A stretch of DNA of 64,000 nucleotides, from contig OY969884.1 of assembly GCA_963704295.1 (NCBI GenBank), positions 1,426,001-1,490,000 on the forward strand, read 5' to 3'. Numbering within the stretch: position 1 is the stretch's first letter; every line of letters begins with the position of its first letter. Below the pieces are notes generated by a model that saw nothing but the letters and a program-made list of their open reading frames with translations, did no database searches and was not told the DNA's origin. Shown in pieces: positions 24,318-34,620 of this stretch. The position numbers were made by a program, and so were the translations under genes. The DNA is from JACCVL01 sp963704295. GTDB taxonomy: Bacteria > Actinomycetota > Actinomycetes > Propionibacteriales > Nocardioidaceae.

Positions 24318-24986
24318 TCATGCCGTCGGCCGCGTCGCCGGCACCGGGACGCCGAGCCGGACCAGGCGAACCAGGGAGACGGTCTTGAGCACGAGCAGCG
24401 CGACGGCGATAGGCGTACACACCAGCACGCTCTCGGTCCAGAGCAGCAACAGGGCGAACACCGACGAGTTCACCGCCTTCGCCGGCACCGACCAGTTCCA
24501 GAGCCAGACGGTGCGGTCGACCAGGTCGAAGTAGTTCGGGCTCAGCAGCGGCCACGCCAGGAACGCCAGCGACAGCACGGTGTCGACGACCGCGAACTCC
24601 AAGACGTAGACCCCGACCGGGAGTGCCAGGGCCGGAAGGAACCAGACCACCCCGGCGTAGAAGCACAGCGCGCAGGCCCGATCGCAGACGATGTCGAACA
24701 CCGCGCCGAACCGGGTCTCCTGGTCGCGCCAACGGGCCACCGCGCCGTCCAGGACGTCGCCGACCCAGTAGACCGCGAGCGACGCGACCAGCAGCCGCAG
24801 CGTGGTGCTCCGGTCATCGGCGGTCGCCGCACCGAGCGCCAACCCGACGGCGGCGAGAGTCCGCACGGCGGTGATCCAGGTGGCGGCGGTGAGCACCCGG
24901 CGGTCGGGGCCGACCGCCCAGCCGTGGCGCTCGCCGGTGCGGCCGGGTAGCGACCCGGCGGCGGACCCCGTCCCCGTCGCACCCAC
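24318..24986 (-). CDS. CDP-alcohol phosphatidyltransferase family membrane enzyme
   Basis: 222 residues. The signature D-G-x2-A-R-x8-G-x3-D-x3-D is exact: D80, G81, A84, R85, G94, D98 and D102. Six membrane helices are predicted. These enzymes transfer a phosphatidyl group from CDP-diacylglycerol to an alcohol (glycerol-phosphate, inositol-phosphate or serine). Which alcohol cannot be told from the motif. Gene order suggests an operon with the VTT-domain protein downstream. Confidence 0.92.
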   Translation of the reverse strand: MGATGTGSAAGSLPGRTGERHGWAVGPDRRVLTAATWITAVRTLAAVGLALGAATADDRSTTLRLLVASLAVYWVGDVLDGAVARWRDQETRFGAVFDIVCDRACALCFYAGVVWFLPALALPVGVYVLEFAVVDTVLSLAFLAWPLLSPNYFDLVDRTVWLWNWSVPAKAVNSSVFALLLLWTESVLVCTPIAVALLVLKTVSLVRLVRLGVPVPATRPTA

Positions 24987-25064
24987 CCCGGGAGCGTACT
25001 CGTGGCGGATACCCGAGGCGGACGCCGTGGCGCGCCAGCCACCGGTGGACGACGCCGGTCGGTG

Positions 25065-25928
25065 TCAGCGCAACAGGCGCGACATCCGCCGGTCCGCCAG
25101 CGGCTTCCCGCCGGTCTGGCAGGTCGGGCAGTACTGCAGTGAGGAGTCGGCGAAGCTGACCTCCGCGACGGTGTCGGCGCAGACCGGGCAGGCCTCGCCG
25201 GTGCGCCCGTGCACCCGCAGGTTGGTCTTCTTCTCACGCTTGAGCTCGGCTGCCGCCAACCCCTCGGCCCGTGCGACCGCCTCCCGCAGCGTCACCCGAA
25301 CGGCGCGGTAGAGGGTGGCCAGGTCGTCACCGGTGATGCTCGAGGCGGGCTTGAACGGAGACATCCGGGCCACGTGCAGGATCTCGTCGGAGTAGGCGTT
25401 GCCGATACCGGCGACGACGGACTGATCGCGCAGGACACCCTTCACCTGGGACCGGCCGGCGGAGGCGAGGATGCCGGCCAGTGTGTCGGCGGTGAAGTCG
25501 TCGCACAGCGGGTCGGGTCCGAGCCGGGCGATCCCCGGGACCTCGGCCGGGTCCCGGACCAGGTAGACGGCCAGGCTCTTGCGGGTGCCGGCCTCGGTGA
25601 GATCGAAGCCGCTGTCGTCGTCGAGGAGCACCCGCAGGGCCAGCGGGCCCTTCCCGGGTCGGGGCGGGGTCGCGGGCTGCTCGTCGCGCCAGCGCAGCCA
25701 CCCGGCGCGGGCCAGATGCACCACCAGGTGCAGACCCCCGACCTCGATGTCGAGGAACTTGCCGTGCCGGTGCACCCCGTCGACGAACGCCCCGGCGACG
25801 GCGTCGACCGGCGGGTCGAAGGTCTTCAGCGCGCTGAAGGCGGCGACGTCCACCCGGTGGACCGCACGACCGCTCAGCCGGTGGCGCAGATCGGCGACAA
25901 GCGCCTCGACCTCAGGCAGCTCGGGCAC
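25065..25928 (-). CDS. Fpg/Nei family DNA glycosylase
   Basis: 287 residues. PELPEVE at the N-terminus provides the catalytic Pro (after Met removal) and Glu3, and K57 in HGKF is the beta-hairpin lysine. A helix-two-turn-helix carries the conserved GIGNAYSDEIL, and the C-terminal zinc finger is C-x2-C-x16-C-x2-C. It excises oxidised bases and nicks the abasic strand. Sequence alone does not separate Fpg (8-oxoG) from Nei-type specificity. CAGACT is 6 nt before the GTG, an element identical over 12 bp with that before the cupin gene. Confidence 0.95.
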   Translation of the reverse strand: MPELPEVEALVADLRHRLSGRAVHRVDVAAFSALKTFDPPVDAVAGAFVDGVHRHGKFLDIEVGGLHLVVHLARAGWLRWRDEQPATPPRPGKGPLALRVLLDDDSGFDLTEAGTRKSLAVYLVRDPAEVPGIARLGPDPLCDDFTADTLAGILASAGRSQVKGVLRDQSVVAGIGNAYSDEILHVARMSPFKPASSITGDDLATLYRAVRVTLREAVARAEGLAAAELKREKKTNLRVHGRTGEACPVCADTVAEVSFADSSLQYCPTCQTGGKPLADRRMSRLLR

Positions 25929-25987
25929 CCCGCCAGTCTGCCCCACGCGGGCCGCGACGGGCTGGCGATCGAGCACGCCGGGTCCGG

Positions 25988-26665
25988 TCAGCCGCCGGTG
26001 AACGCCGCCGGCAGCGGTACCTCGACGAGGTCCGGGAGCCGCGCCAGGTAGTCGACGCGGTCGATCTCCTGCACACCGAGCGACGCCAGGTGCGGGGTGC
26101 ACCACTGCACGTCGATGAGCCGCCGGCCCACGTGCTCATCGGTGAGCAGCTCGACCAGCGCGGCCAGCGCGGCCTTGGACGCGTCGGTCGCGTGGTGGAA
26201 CATCGACTCGCCGGCGAACAGCCCGCCGACGGCGATGCCGTACAGCCCGCCGACCAGCCGGCCGTCGCGGTCGTAGGTCTCGACCGAGTGCGCCCAGCCG
26301 AGGTCGTGCAACCGGGAGTACGCACGCCGGATGTCCGCGCTGATCCACGCCCCCTCGCGGCGCGGGTCGGCGCAGGCCCGCACCACCTGGTCGAAGGCCG
26401 TGTCCACCCGGGTCTCCAGCCGTCGGCGGGAACGGGCCAGCGAGCGAGAGTGGTGGAACCGCTCGGGGAACAGCACGCCCCGACGCTCCGGTGACCACCA
26501 CACCATCGGTGCGACATCGTCCAGCGGCATCGGGAAGGCACCGGCGCGGTACGCCGCCAGCAACGTGGCCGGCTCGAGGTCGGCACCCACGGCGACGGCG
26601 TCGTCCGGAGGCCAGGACGCCGGATCGAAGCCCCAGCGCGGAGGCGGCAGCGGCGTCGGCACCAC
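25988..26665 (-). CDS. aat: Leucyl/phenylalanyl-tRNA--protein transferase
   Basis: 225 residues. RWGFDPASWPPDDAVAVGADLEPATLLAAYRAGAFPM, then WWSPERRGVLFPERFHHSRSL, then GGLYGIAVGGLFAGESMFH are the hallmark blocks of Aat. It transfers Leu or Phe from tRNA to N-terminal Lys or Arg of proteins, marking them for ClpS/ClpAP or ClpCP. Two GTG codons (26665 and 26662) are adjacent and either could be the start. The mutM-type gene follows 59 bp downstream. Confidence 0.96.
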   Translation of the reverse strand: MVPTPLPPPRWGFDPASWPPDDAVAVGADLEPATLLAAYRAGAFPMPLDDVAPMVWWSPERRGVLFPERFHHSRSLARSRRRLETRVDTAFDQVVRACADPRREGAWISADIRRAYSRLHDLGWAHSVETYDRDGRLVGGLYGIAVGGLFAGESMFHHATDASKAALAALVELLTDEHVGRRLIDVQWCTPHLASLGVQEIDRVDYLARLPDLVEVPLPAAFTGG

Positions 26666-26725
26666 CCCATCGTGGCAGCGCCCGTAGGCTGAAGCGGGAA
26701 ACGGCGAGACCGGAGAGGGGCTCGG

Positions 26726-27430
26726 ATGGGCATCGCACGAGGCGCGGCCCGGACCGCGGCGATGGCGCTGGTCCCGGTCGGGATGCGGCTGGCCCCTCAG
26801 CTCAGCTCGGCGTTCGTTCGCGAGGTCCTGGAGCGAGCCATCGACGGTGCCGGTCCCTTCCGCGGCGCTGCTGCGAACGCCGAGCGTCGGCTGCAGGCCG
26901 CCGACGGCGACCGCGCCATCGCCGTCTCGGCGCTGATAGACGGGCACGTCCGCGCCGCCGGTGTGCAGGGCTTCCTGACAAACCTCGGAGGTGCTGTCAC
27001 CGCAGCGGTCGCGCTGCCGGCCAACGTCTCCGGACTGGCCCTGCTGCAGTGCCACCTGGTGGCCGGTATCGGCTCCCTGCACGGCTACGACCTGGCCGAC
27101 GGCCGGGTCCGCAACGCCGTCCTCGCCTGCCTGCTGGGCGAGGACACCGTCTCGGCTCTGGTCCAGCGGGGCACGCTGCCGGCCACCCCGATGGGGTTGG
27201 CGACGTCGCCGGTGCATGACGCGGAGCTCGACCGGAGGCTGGCGCAGGAGGTCACCACCGAGCTCCTGGGCCGGATCGGCGGCCGCCGGGTGGTGGCCAC
27301 GGTTGGGCGGCGGATCCCGTTGCTGGGCGGTGGTGTCGGCGCGCTGGGGGACGGGTGGTCGACCTATCGCGCCGGCCGGTACGCCGAGCGCGAGCTGCGG
27401 CCGAGGGGGGGCGTCACCGCCCGGCCGTGA
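26726..27430 (+). CDS. EcsC family protein
   Basis: 234 residues. The central part (ALIDGHVRAAGVQGFLTNLGGAVTAAVALPANVSGLALLQCHLVAGIG) and the C-terminal GGGVGALGDGWSTYRAGRYA are typical of EcsC proteins, a poorly understood family linked with ABC exporters and membrane proteolysis in Firmicutes. No ABC transporter is nearby here. A TAGGCT -10 at 26685-26690 gives a leader of about 30 nt with GAGAGGGG before the ATG. The 3' end overlaps the convergent sulfotransferase gene by 17 bp. Confidence 0.88.
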   Translation: MGIARGAARTAAMALVPVGMRLAPQLSSAFVREVLERAIDGAGPFRGAAANAERRLQAADGDRAIAVSALIDGHVRAAGVQGFLTNLGGAVTAAVALPANVSGLALLQCHLVAGIGSLHGYDLADGRVRNAVLACLLGEDTVSALVQRGTLPATPMGLATSPVHDAELDRRLAQEVTTELLGRIGGRRVVATVGRRIPLLGGGVGALGDGWSTYRAGRYAERELRPRGGVTARP

Positions 27431-28466
27431 CCCGGCCTCGTCTCGCGAGCTCCAGCACCGCTGCGGCGAGCACCTCCTCCAGCAACTCCAGCACCTCCTC
27501 CTCGCCGACGTCGTCCGGACGCCGGGTGCCCGGTTCGACGGCCGGCTCGAGGTCGGCCAGATCGCCCTCGACGGTGATCCCCGCCCGCCGATACCAGTCC
27601 GTGGCCGCGGCGGCCGGTGCCGCCAGCCACCCCTGCTCCGCCTCCGGCAGCACCAGCCGGAAGGACTGCGGCCGCGGCTCCAGCACCTCGCGGGCCACGA
27701 AGCCCCTCACCACCTCGCCGTAGACCGCAGCCGACATCCGGTCGGCCACCTGGCTGGTCAGCCGACGCAGCACCTCGGCCTCGACGCCGCCGAGGGACGA
27801 GTTCGTCCGCGGCACGGACAGATCGAACCCCGCGGGCTCCAGCCCGACGGCGTGGCAGAACCGCTCCCACAACGTCCGCGGCGCCGACCCGGGCGGCGGC
27901 ACCGTGACGACGTGCACCCGTTGCGCCGGCACGTGTTCGAGCCACGGCCCCAGCGCCCGGCCGGGGTCGTACTGCCGCCAGAACCGATCGGCCAGCGGGT
28001 CGGCCGGGTCCGCCCCCCGCACCGCCGACACCAGCTCGGACCACGTCGGCGCGACGCCGTTGCGCAGCCGCGACTGCCAGTACGCCGGGATGACCCGGGC
28101 CAGGTCGCGCGCGGCGTAGACGACGTGCACCTCGGCTGGGGCCAGTGCCTGCACCATCACCGCCACCGCGACCGGCTCGGCCCGGCTGAGACTCTCCACC
28201 GACACGATCGCGTCCCGCGCGTCGGACCGGTCGAGCTCGCCGACCAGCCGCTCCCACGCGTCGGCCGATCGCCCGGCGGCCCGGTCGACAGCCGGGTCGC
28301 TATCGGCCAGCAACCGCCGGACCGACCGGTGCTGCCGGCCGGCGCGGGGCAGCAGGAAGCCCTGCTCGGCCAGCCGGTCGGCGTTGAGTCGCAGCACCCC
28401 CTGCACGAAGGTGGTTCCGGTCTTCGGCGGACCGATGTGCAGGTGTACCCGCTCGACGGCCGTCAT
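27414..28466 (-). CDS. Sulfotransferase-like protein, copy 2 of a tandem pair
   Basis: 350 residues. The PAPS 5'-phosphosulfate loop is G12-P-P-K15-T-G-T-T19 near the N-terminus, followed by a Ser/Arg segment (YAARDLARVIPAYWQ) that would bind the 3'-phosphate. It is paralogous with the gene directly upstream, sharing the order HVVTVPPPG, LWERFC..GL, SLGGVEAE.LRRLT and VADR. Family members transfer sulfate from PAPS to hydroxyls or amines of small molecules, glycans or lipids. Acceptor unknown. The ATG overlaps the upstream stop by 4 nt (ATGA), so the pair is cotranslated. Confidence 0.82.
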   Translation of the reverse strand: MTAVERVHLHIGPPKTGTTFVQGVLRLNADRLAEQGFLLPRAGRQHRSVRRLLADSDPAVDRAAGRSADAWERLVGELDRSDARDAIVSVESLSRAEPVAVAVMVQALAPAEVHVVYAARDLARVIPAYWQSRLRNGVAPTWSELVSAVRGADPADPLADRFWRQYDPGRALGPWLEHVPAQRVHVVTVPPPGSAPRTLWERFCHAVGLEPAGFDLSVPRTNSSLGGVEAEVLRRLTSQVADRMSAAVYGEVVRGFVAREVLEPRPQSFRLVLPEAEQGWLAAPAAAATDWYRRAGITVEGDLADLEPAVEPGTRRPDDVGEEEVLELLEEVLAAAVLELARRGRVTAGR

Positions 28467-29506
28467 CGGGCCGGCTGCTGCCGTCGGCCCAGCTCCATGG
28501 CCGTCTCCGCGAGCACGTCGGCCAGCACCGCCGCCACCTCGGCGGGGTGCACCTCGTCGGGGGCCCGCTCGCTGGGCTCGGGACGGGGGACGAGGTCGGC
28601 GAGGTCACCGACCACGGGGAAGCCTCCGGTGCGCAGGAAGTCGACCACGGCAGCCGAGCGGGGCTGCAGCCAGTCCAGCTCACCGGCGGGCAGCACCAGC
28701 CGGAACGACTGCTCCCGCCGCTCCAGCACGTCGCGCGCGACGAAGTGGTTCACGACGTCGACGTAGGCCCGCAGGGGGAGCCGGTCGGCGACCCGGGCGG
28801 TGAGCCGGCGCAGTGCCTCGGCCTCGACTCCGCCGAGCGAGACGTTCGCCCGGGGGACGGCCAGGTCGTAGCCGTCCGGCTGGAGGCCGAGGACCACGCA
28901 GAACCGTCGCCACAGCAGCTCCGGCGCCGACCCGGGCGGCGGCACGGTGACGACGTGCACCCGCTCCACCGGCACGTGCTCGAGCCAGGGTGGCAGCGAC
29001 TGTGCCGGATCCTGCTGCCGCCAGAAGCGGCCTCCGTGGGACTCGGCGTCCCCCGGGTCTCGGACCGAGGCGAGGTAGGCCGCCCAGGTGGGGGCGCTGC
29101 GGTTGCGGATCCGGGTCTGCCAGTCACCGGGCACCGCGCGCGCCAGGCTCCGGGCGGTGTAGATCACGTCGACCGTGGCCGGCGCGAGGGACGAGACCAG
29201 CGCGCCGACCGCGGCCGGGTCGGCCTCGCAGAGCCGCTCGACCGAGAGCACCGCGACCTCCGCGTCCTCGACGTCGGCCACCTCGCGGGCCAGGGCGTCC
29301 CACCGGTCCGCCCCGCCCCCGCGGTCTGCCGGGTCACGTCGCAGCAGCGCGGCCACCGCCCGCCGCTGCCCACGCCAGTCGTTCCGGGGCAGACGCACGC
29401 CGGCCTCGGCCAGCAGTGCCTCGTTGCCCCAGAGGATGTTCTGGAGGTAGGTCGTGCCGCTCTTGTAGGGGCCGATGTGCACGAACACCTGCCGCACCGA
29501 CCCCAT
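28463..29506 (-). CDS. Sulfotransferase-like protein, copy 1 of a tandem pair
   Basis: 347 residues. The phosphosulfate loop is G12-P-Y-K15-S-G-T-T19, and the downstream YTARSLARAVPGDWQTRIRNR block aligns with that of the neighbouring copy. A C-terminal Pro/Glu-rich segment precedes a final amphipathic helix in both. TAGCCT (29515-29520) lies 8 nt before the ATG with no ribosome-binding site. The pair probably forms its own unit downstream of the HMG-CoA lyase operon; involvement in leucine catabolism is not suggested. Substrate unknown. Confidence 0.83.
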   Translation of the reverse strand: MGSVRQVFVHIGPYKSGTTYLQNILWGNEALLAEAGVRLPRNDWRGQRRAVAALLRRDPADRGGGADRWDALAREVADVEDAEVAVLSVERLCEADPAAVGALVSSLAPATVDVIYTARSLARAVPGDWQTRIRNRSAPTWAAYLASVRDPGDAESHGGRFWRQQDPAQSLPPWLEHVPVERVHVVTVPPPGSAPELLWRRFCVVLGLQPDGYDLAVPRANVSLGGVEAEALRRLTARVADRLPLRAYVDVVNHFVARDVLERREQSFRLVLPAGELDWLQPRSAAVVDFLRTGGFPVVGDLADLVPRPEPSERAPDEVHPAEVAAVLADVLAETAMELGRRQQPAR

Positions 29507-29528
29507 GGGCGCGCAGGCTAACGCCCGG

Positions 29529-30479
29529 TCAGCCGGCCAGCGCCCGCACCACTCGCGACGGGCTCGGACGCCCGAGATGGCCGGCGAGCCAGCTGCTGGT
29601 CGCGACCAGAGCCGCCAGGTCCACCCCCGTCTGCACCCCCAGCCCGTCGAGCATCCACACCAGGTCCTCGGTGGCCAGGTTGCCGGTGGCGCTGCGTGCG
29701 TACGGGCAGCCGCCGAGACCACCGGCGCTGGCGTCGAAGGTGGTCACCCCGGCGCGCATCGCGGCCAGCGTGTTGGCCAGCGCCTGCCCGTAGGTGTCGT
29801 GGAAGTGCATCGCCAGCAGCTCCGGGCCGGTGCCCGCCTCGGCGAAGGCGTGCAGCAGCGCGTCCACGTGACCGACCGTGCCGACGCCGATGGTGTCCCC
29901 GAGGCTGAGCTGGGAGGCGCCGAGGTCCAGCAGCCGGCGGCCCGCGGTGACGACCTGGTCGATCGGCACGTCTCCCTCCCAGGGGTCGCCGAAGCACATC
30001 GACAGGTACGCCCGGACGTGCAGCCCGGCCGCCCGCGCCCGGCCGAGCACGGGCTCGACCATGGCGTACTGGTCGTCCAGGCCGCGGTTGAGATTGCGCC
30101 GCGCGAACGTCTCGGTCGCGCTGAGGAAGACCGCCACCGAGGTCACCCCCGCCGCGAGCGCTCGGTCCAGACCGCGTTCGTTCGGCACCAGCACGGGCAA
30201 CGGCACCGACCCCGGCAGCAGGCCGACGGCGACCAGCCGGTCCACCAGCTCGGCGGCGTCGGCGAGCTGCGGCACCCAGCGCGGGTGCACGAAGCTGGTC
30301 GCCTCCACCACCGGGAGTCCAGCCCGCACCAGCCGCTGCACGAGCTCGGCCTTGACCTCGACCGGGACGACCGCCTGCTCGTTCTGCAGCCCGTCGCGGG
30401 GGCCGACCTCCCAGATCGTCACCCGGTCGGGCAGCGTCTCGTCGCGGACCACCTGAGGCCTGCGCAACTGCTCGGTCAT
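29529..30479 (-). CDS. Hydroxymethylglutaryl-CoA lyase
   Basis: 316 residues in a TIM barrel of the HMGL-like family. WEVGPRDGLQNE at the N-terminus holds the metal-binding Asp and substrate Arg; HFHDTYG supplies the metal His pair; and the GGLGGCPYA loop carries the catalytic cysteine. It splits HMG-CoA to acetyl-CoA and acetoacetate, the last step of leucine breakdown, fitting the methylcrotonyl-CoA carboxylase genes just upstream. GGGAGG is 6 nt from the second of two adjacent ATGs, hence this start; the first is at 30482. Confidence 0.95.
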   Translation of the reverse strand: MTEQLRRPQVVRDETLPDRVTIWEVGPRDGLQNEQAVVPVEVKAELVQRLVRAGLPVVEATSFVHPRWVPQLADAAELVDRLVAVGLLPGSVPLPVLVPNERGLDRALAAGVTSVAVFLSATETFARRNLNRGLDDQYAMVEPVLGRARAAGLHVRAYLSMCFGDPWEGDVPIDQVVTAGRRLLDLGASQLSLGDTIGVGTVGHVDALLHAFAEAGTGPELLAMHFHDTYGQALANTLAAMRAGVTTFDASAGGLGGCPYARSATGNLATEDLVWMLDGLGVQTGVDLAALVATSSWLAGHLGRPSPSRVVRALAG

Positions 30480-30492
30480 CATCAGCCTCCCG

Positions 30493-30684
30493 TCACCCAG
30501 CCGCCGCGTCGGCGGGGTCGACCCGGAACAGCACCTGCCCGATCGGCACCTGCTCACCGGGCGCCGCGCCGACCAGTGACACCGTGCCGGCGAATGGCGC
30601 CACCAGGCTGAGCTCCATCTTCATCGCCTCGAGGACCCCCAGCGGCTGGCCGGCAGCGACCGTCTCCCCCGGTTGCACCACCAC
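30493..30684 (-). other. Out-of-frame biotinyl domain of the carboxylase alpha subunit
   Basis: Beyond the frameshift this stretch encodes, in a frame different from the upstream biotin carboxylase, a complete biotinyl half-barrel with EAMKMEL and a normal C-terminus. It has no start codon of its own with a ribosome-binding site, so without frameshifting it would not be made as an attached domain. Confidence 0.85.
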
Positions 30685-32439
30685 CTGCCAACACCGTTCC
30701 CGGCATCGGGGCCGCGACGTCACTGTCGGTGGGGCCACCGTGCCGGCCGGCCGCACCGAACGCGTCCGGACGGGTGAGGCGGTGCACCTGTCCGCGGTGC
30801 ACGACCTGCACGGCGTCGGCGGCCACGAACGCCTCGAACGCCGGGTCCTCGGCGTCCGCGGCGGCGACGAAGCGGGTGTGCTCGGCGGTACGCAGCAGCA
30901 CTCGGGCGGGCACGGGGTCGGCACCGAGCCGCCAGCCGTCCGCGCTGCCGAACGGATGGTCGGCCGCGGCGTCGGGCCCGGACGGCTGCCCGGCCAGCAC
31001 GGCCCGTGCGGCCTGGCCCCACGCCGCCTCCGGCACCTGCGGCCGGCGCAGGTAGCGATCGGCGGCGGGGCTGTCCAGCCAGCCGGTGTCGACCTCGGCC
31101 CGGGCGATCTCCGGCCCGGCGACCAGCTCGCGCACGAAGCCGACGTTGGTCGGGATGCCGAGCAGGACCGTGTGGTCGAGGGCCGCGGCGAGGCTGTCCA
31201 GGGCAGCGTGCCGGGTCGCCGCGTGCGCCACCACCTTCCCGAGCATCGGGTCGTAGGCGGTGGGCACGTCCTCGCCGGAACGCAGCGCGGCGTCCACCCG
31301 CGCGAGCTCGGTCGGCCACCGGACCAGCAGCACCCGCCCGGCCTGCGGGAGGAAGCCGGAGTACGGGTCCTCGGCGTAGACCCTGGCCTCCACCGCGTGC
31401 CCGTCGAGGGTGATCTCCTCCTGGCTCAGGGGGAGCCGCTCGCCAGCAGCCACGGTCAGCTGCAGCCGGACCAGGTCCAGCCCGGTGACGGCCTCGGTGA
31501 CCGGGTGCTCGACCTGGAGCCGGGTGTTCATCTCCAGGAAGTAGAAGTCGTCGCCGGCCACGAGGAACTCGACCGTGCCCGCTCCGACGTAGCCCACCTG
31601 TCCGGCCAGCGCCACCGCCGCGTCGCACAGTCGGGTCCGCAGCGTCGGGGACACCGTCGGCGCCGGCGCCTCCTCGACCACCTTCTGGTGCCGGCGTTGC
31701 ACGGAGCAATCGCGCTCGAAGGCGTGCAGCACGGTCCCGTGGGAGTCGGCCATGACCTGCACCTCGACGTGCCGGCCGGACTCGACGTAGCGCTCGAGCA
31801 GCAGAGTGTCGTCACCGAAGGCGCTCGCCGCTTCCCGGCGGGCCGCGGCCGCGGCGGCGGCCAGCTGGTCGGGCTGCCGGACCACCCGCATGCCCTTGCC
31901 GCCACCACCGGCCGCTGCCTTGACCAGGACCGGGAAGGGCAGGTCAGGGACGCCGCCCGCGGCAAGCGCTGCGCCCAGGTCGGTCGAGGGGATCACCGGC
32001 ACTCCGGCAGCCACCGCGACCTCGCGGGCCCGGTCCTTGCGCCCCATCAGGTCGATGACGTCCGCCGGCGGTCCGACCCAGACCAGCCCGGCGTCGGTCA
32101 CCGCCCGGGCGAACTCGGCCCGCTCGGACAGGAAGCCGTAGCCGGGGTGCACCGCCTCCGCCCCGGTCTCCGCCGCCGCCCGCAACAGCGCCGGCACCGA
32201 GAGGTAGGACTCCATCGCCGGGGCGGGGCCGAGCCGCACCGCCGTGTCCGCCTCCTCGACGTGCCGGGCCCGACGGTCCACGTCGGAGTAGACCGCCACC
32301 GTGCGCAGACCGGCGCGACGAGCGGCCCGCAGCACCCGCAGCGCGATCTCCCCGCGGTTGGCGACGAGCAGCGTGCCGAACGGTCGGGCGTGCAGCCCTG
32401 CACCGGTCGTCGTCGTGGCGCCTGTCGAGGTCACGCCGG

Positions 32440-32443
<4 letters not shown>
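30493..32443 (-). CDS. Methylcrotonyl/acyl-CoA carboxylase alpha (biotin carboxylase) with frameshifted biotinyl domain
   Basis: The frame from GTG 32443 encodes a full biotin carboxylase: [14 protein letters not shown], the ATP-grasp loop [27 protein letters not shown], and a linker leading to [10 protein letters not shown]. At 30684-30685 one extra G shifts the frame, and translation then runs in a nonsense frame to a stop at 30554. In the next frame the missing biotinyl domain continues intact ([25 protein letters not shown], stop at 30493). Removing one base would give about 649 residues, normal for this subunit. It carboxylates biotin for the beta subunit encoded upstream. The shift could be a sequencing error in a GGTGGTGGT run or a real mutation. 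GTG overlaps the beta stop by 4 nt. Confidence 0.85.
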
Positions 32444-34008
<1,565 letters not shown>

Positions 34009-34017
34009 GTCCGCCGA

Positions 34018-34035
34018 TGTTAGCGATCGTTCACA
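34018..34035. promoter_or_regulatory. Palindromic TetR operator between the leucine operon and its regulator
   Basis: TGTTAGCGATCGTTCACA is an imperfect inverted repeat (14 of 18 positions) centred on CGATCG. It overlaps the -10 (TAACAT) of the carboxylase operon and the -35 zone of the TetR gene, whose -10 TAGGCT is at 34045-34050, so bound protein would repress both. TetR regulators of acyl-CoA catabolism often use such GATC-centred sites. Confidence 0.6.
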
Positions 34036-34056
34036 TCACGGCGCTAGGCTGAGCCG

Positions 34057-34614
34057 GTGCCCCAGGTCTCGTCCCGGCGCGGACAGATCCTCACCACCGC
34101 CGCGGCGCTGTTCGCCGAGCGGGGCTACCACGGCGTCTCGGTGGGTGACCTCGGCGCCGCCTGCGGGATCAGCGGTCCGGCGCTGTACCGGCACTTCCCC
34201 AGCAAGGACGCCGTGCTGGCCGAGCTGCTCGTCGGGATCAGCGAACGACTGCTCGCCGAGGGCCGGCGCCGCGTTGCCATGGCCGACGACGACCGCGCTG
34301 CGCTGGCAGCGCTGGTGGCGTGGCACGTCGAGTTCGCGCTCCGGCACCGCGACCTGATCGTCGTGCAGGAGCGCGACTGGGCCTCGCTTCCGGTCGACAC
34401 CCGGGACCGGGTCCGCACCCTGCAGCTGCGCTACATCGACCAGTGGGTCGAGGTGGTACGCCGGGTGCGCCCGGCACTGGACCGACCGACCGCCCGGGCG
34501 TCCTGCCAGGCGGTCTTCGGGCTGCTCAACTCCACCCCGCACAGCGCCCGGCTGTCCGAGCAACGCATGCGTGACCTGCTGGCCCGGATGGCCCTCGCGG
34601 CACTGCTCGGCTGA
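34057..34614 (+). CDS. TetR family regulator of the leucine-degradation operon
   Basis: 185 residues. The N-terminal helix-turn-helix (about 8-55: RRGQILTTAAALFAERGYHGVSVGDLGAACGISGPALYRHFPSKD) is a standard TetR DNA-binding domain; the C-terminal ligand domain is of the SACE_7040/acyl-CoA-responsive type. Divergent placement 48 bp from the carboxylase operon, with a palindrome in the gap, indicates local and self regulation, probably relieved by an acyl-CoA intermediate. TAGGCT is 6 nt before the GTG: leaderless start. Confidence 0.9.
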   Translation: MPQVSSRRGQILTTAAALFAERGYHGVSVGDLGAACGISGPALYRHFPSKDAVLAELLVGISERLLAEGRRRVAMADDDRAALAALVAWHVEFALRHRDLIVVQERDWASLPVDTRDRVRTLQLRYIDQWVEVVRRVRPALDRPTARASCQAVFGLLNSTPHSARLSEQRMRDLLARMALAALLG

Positions 34615-34620
34615 CGGCCC

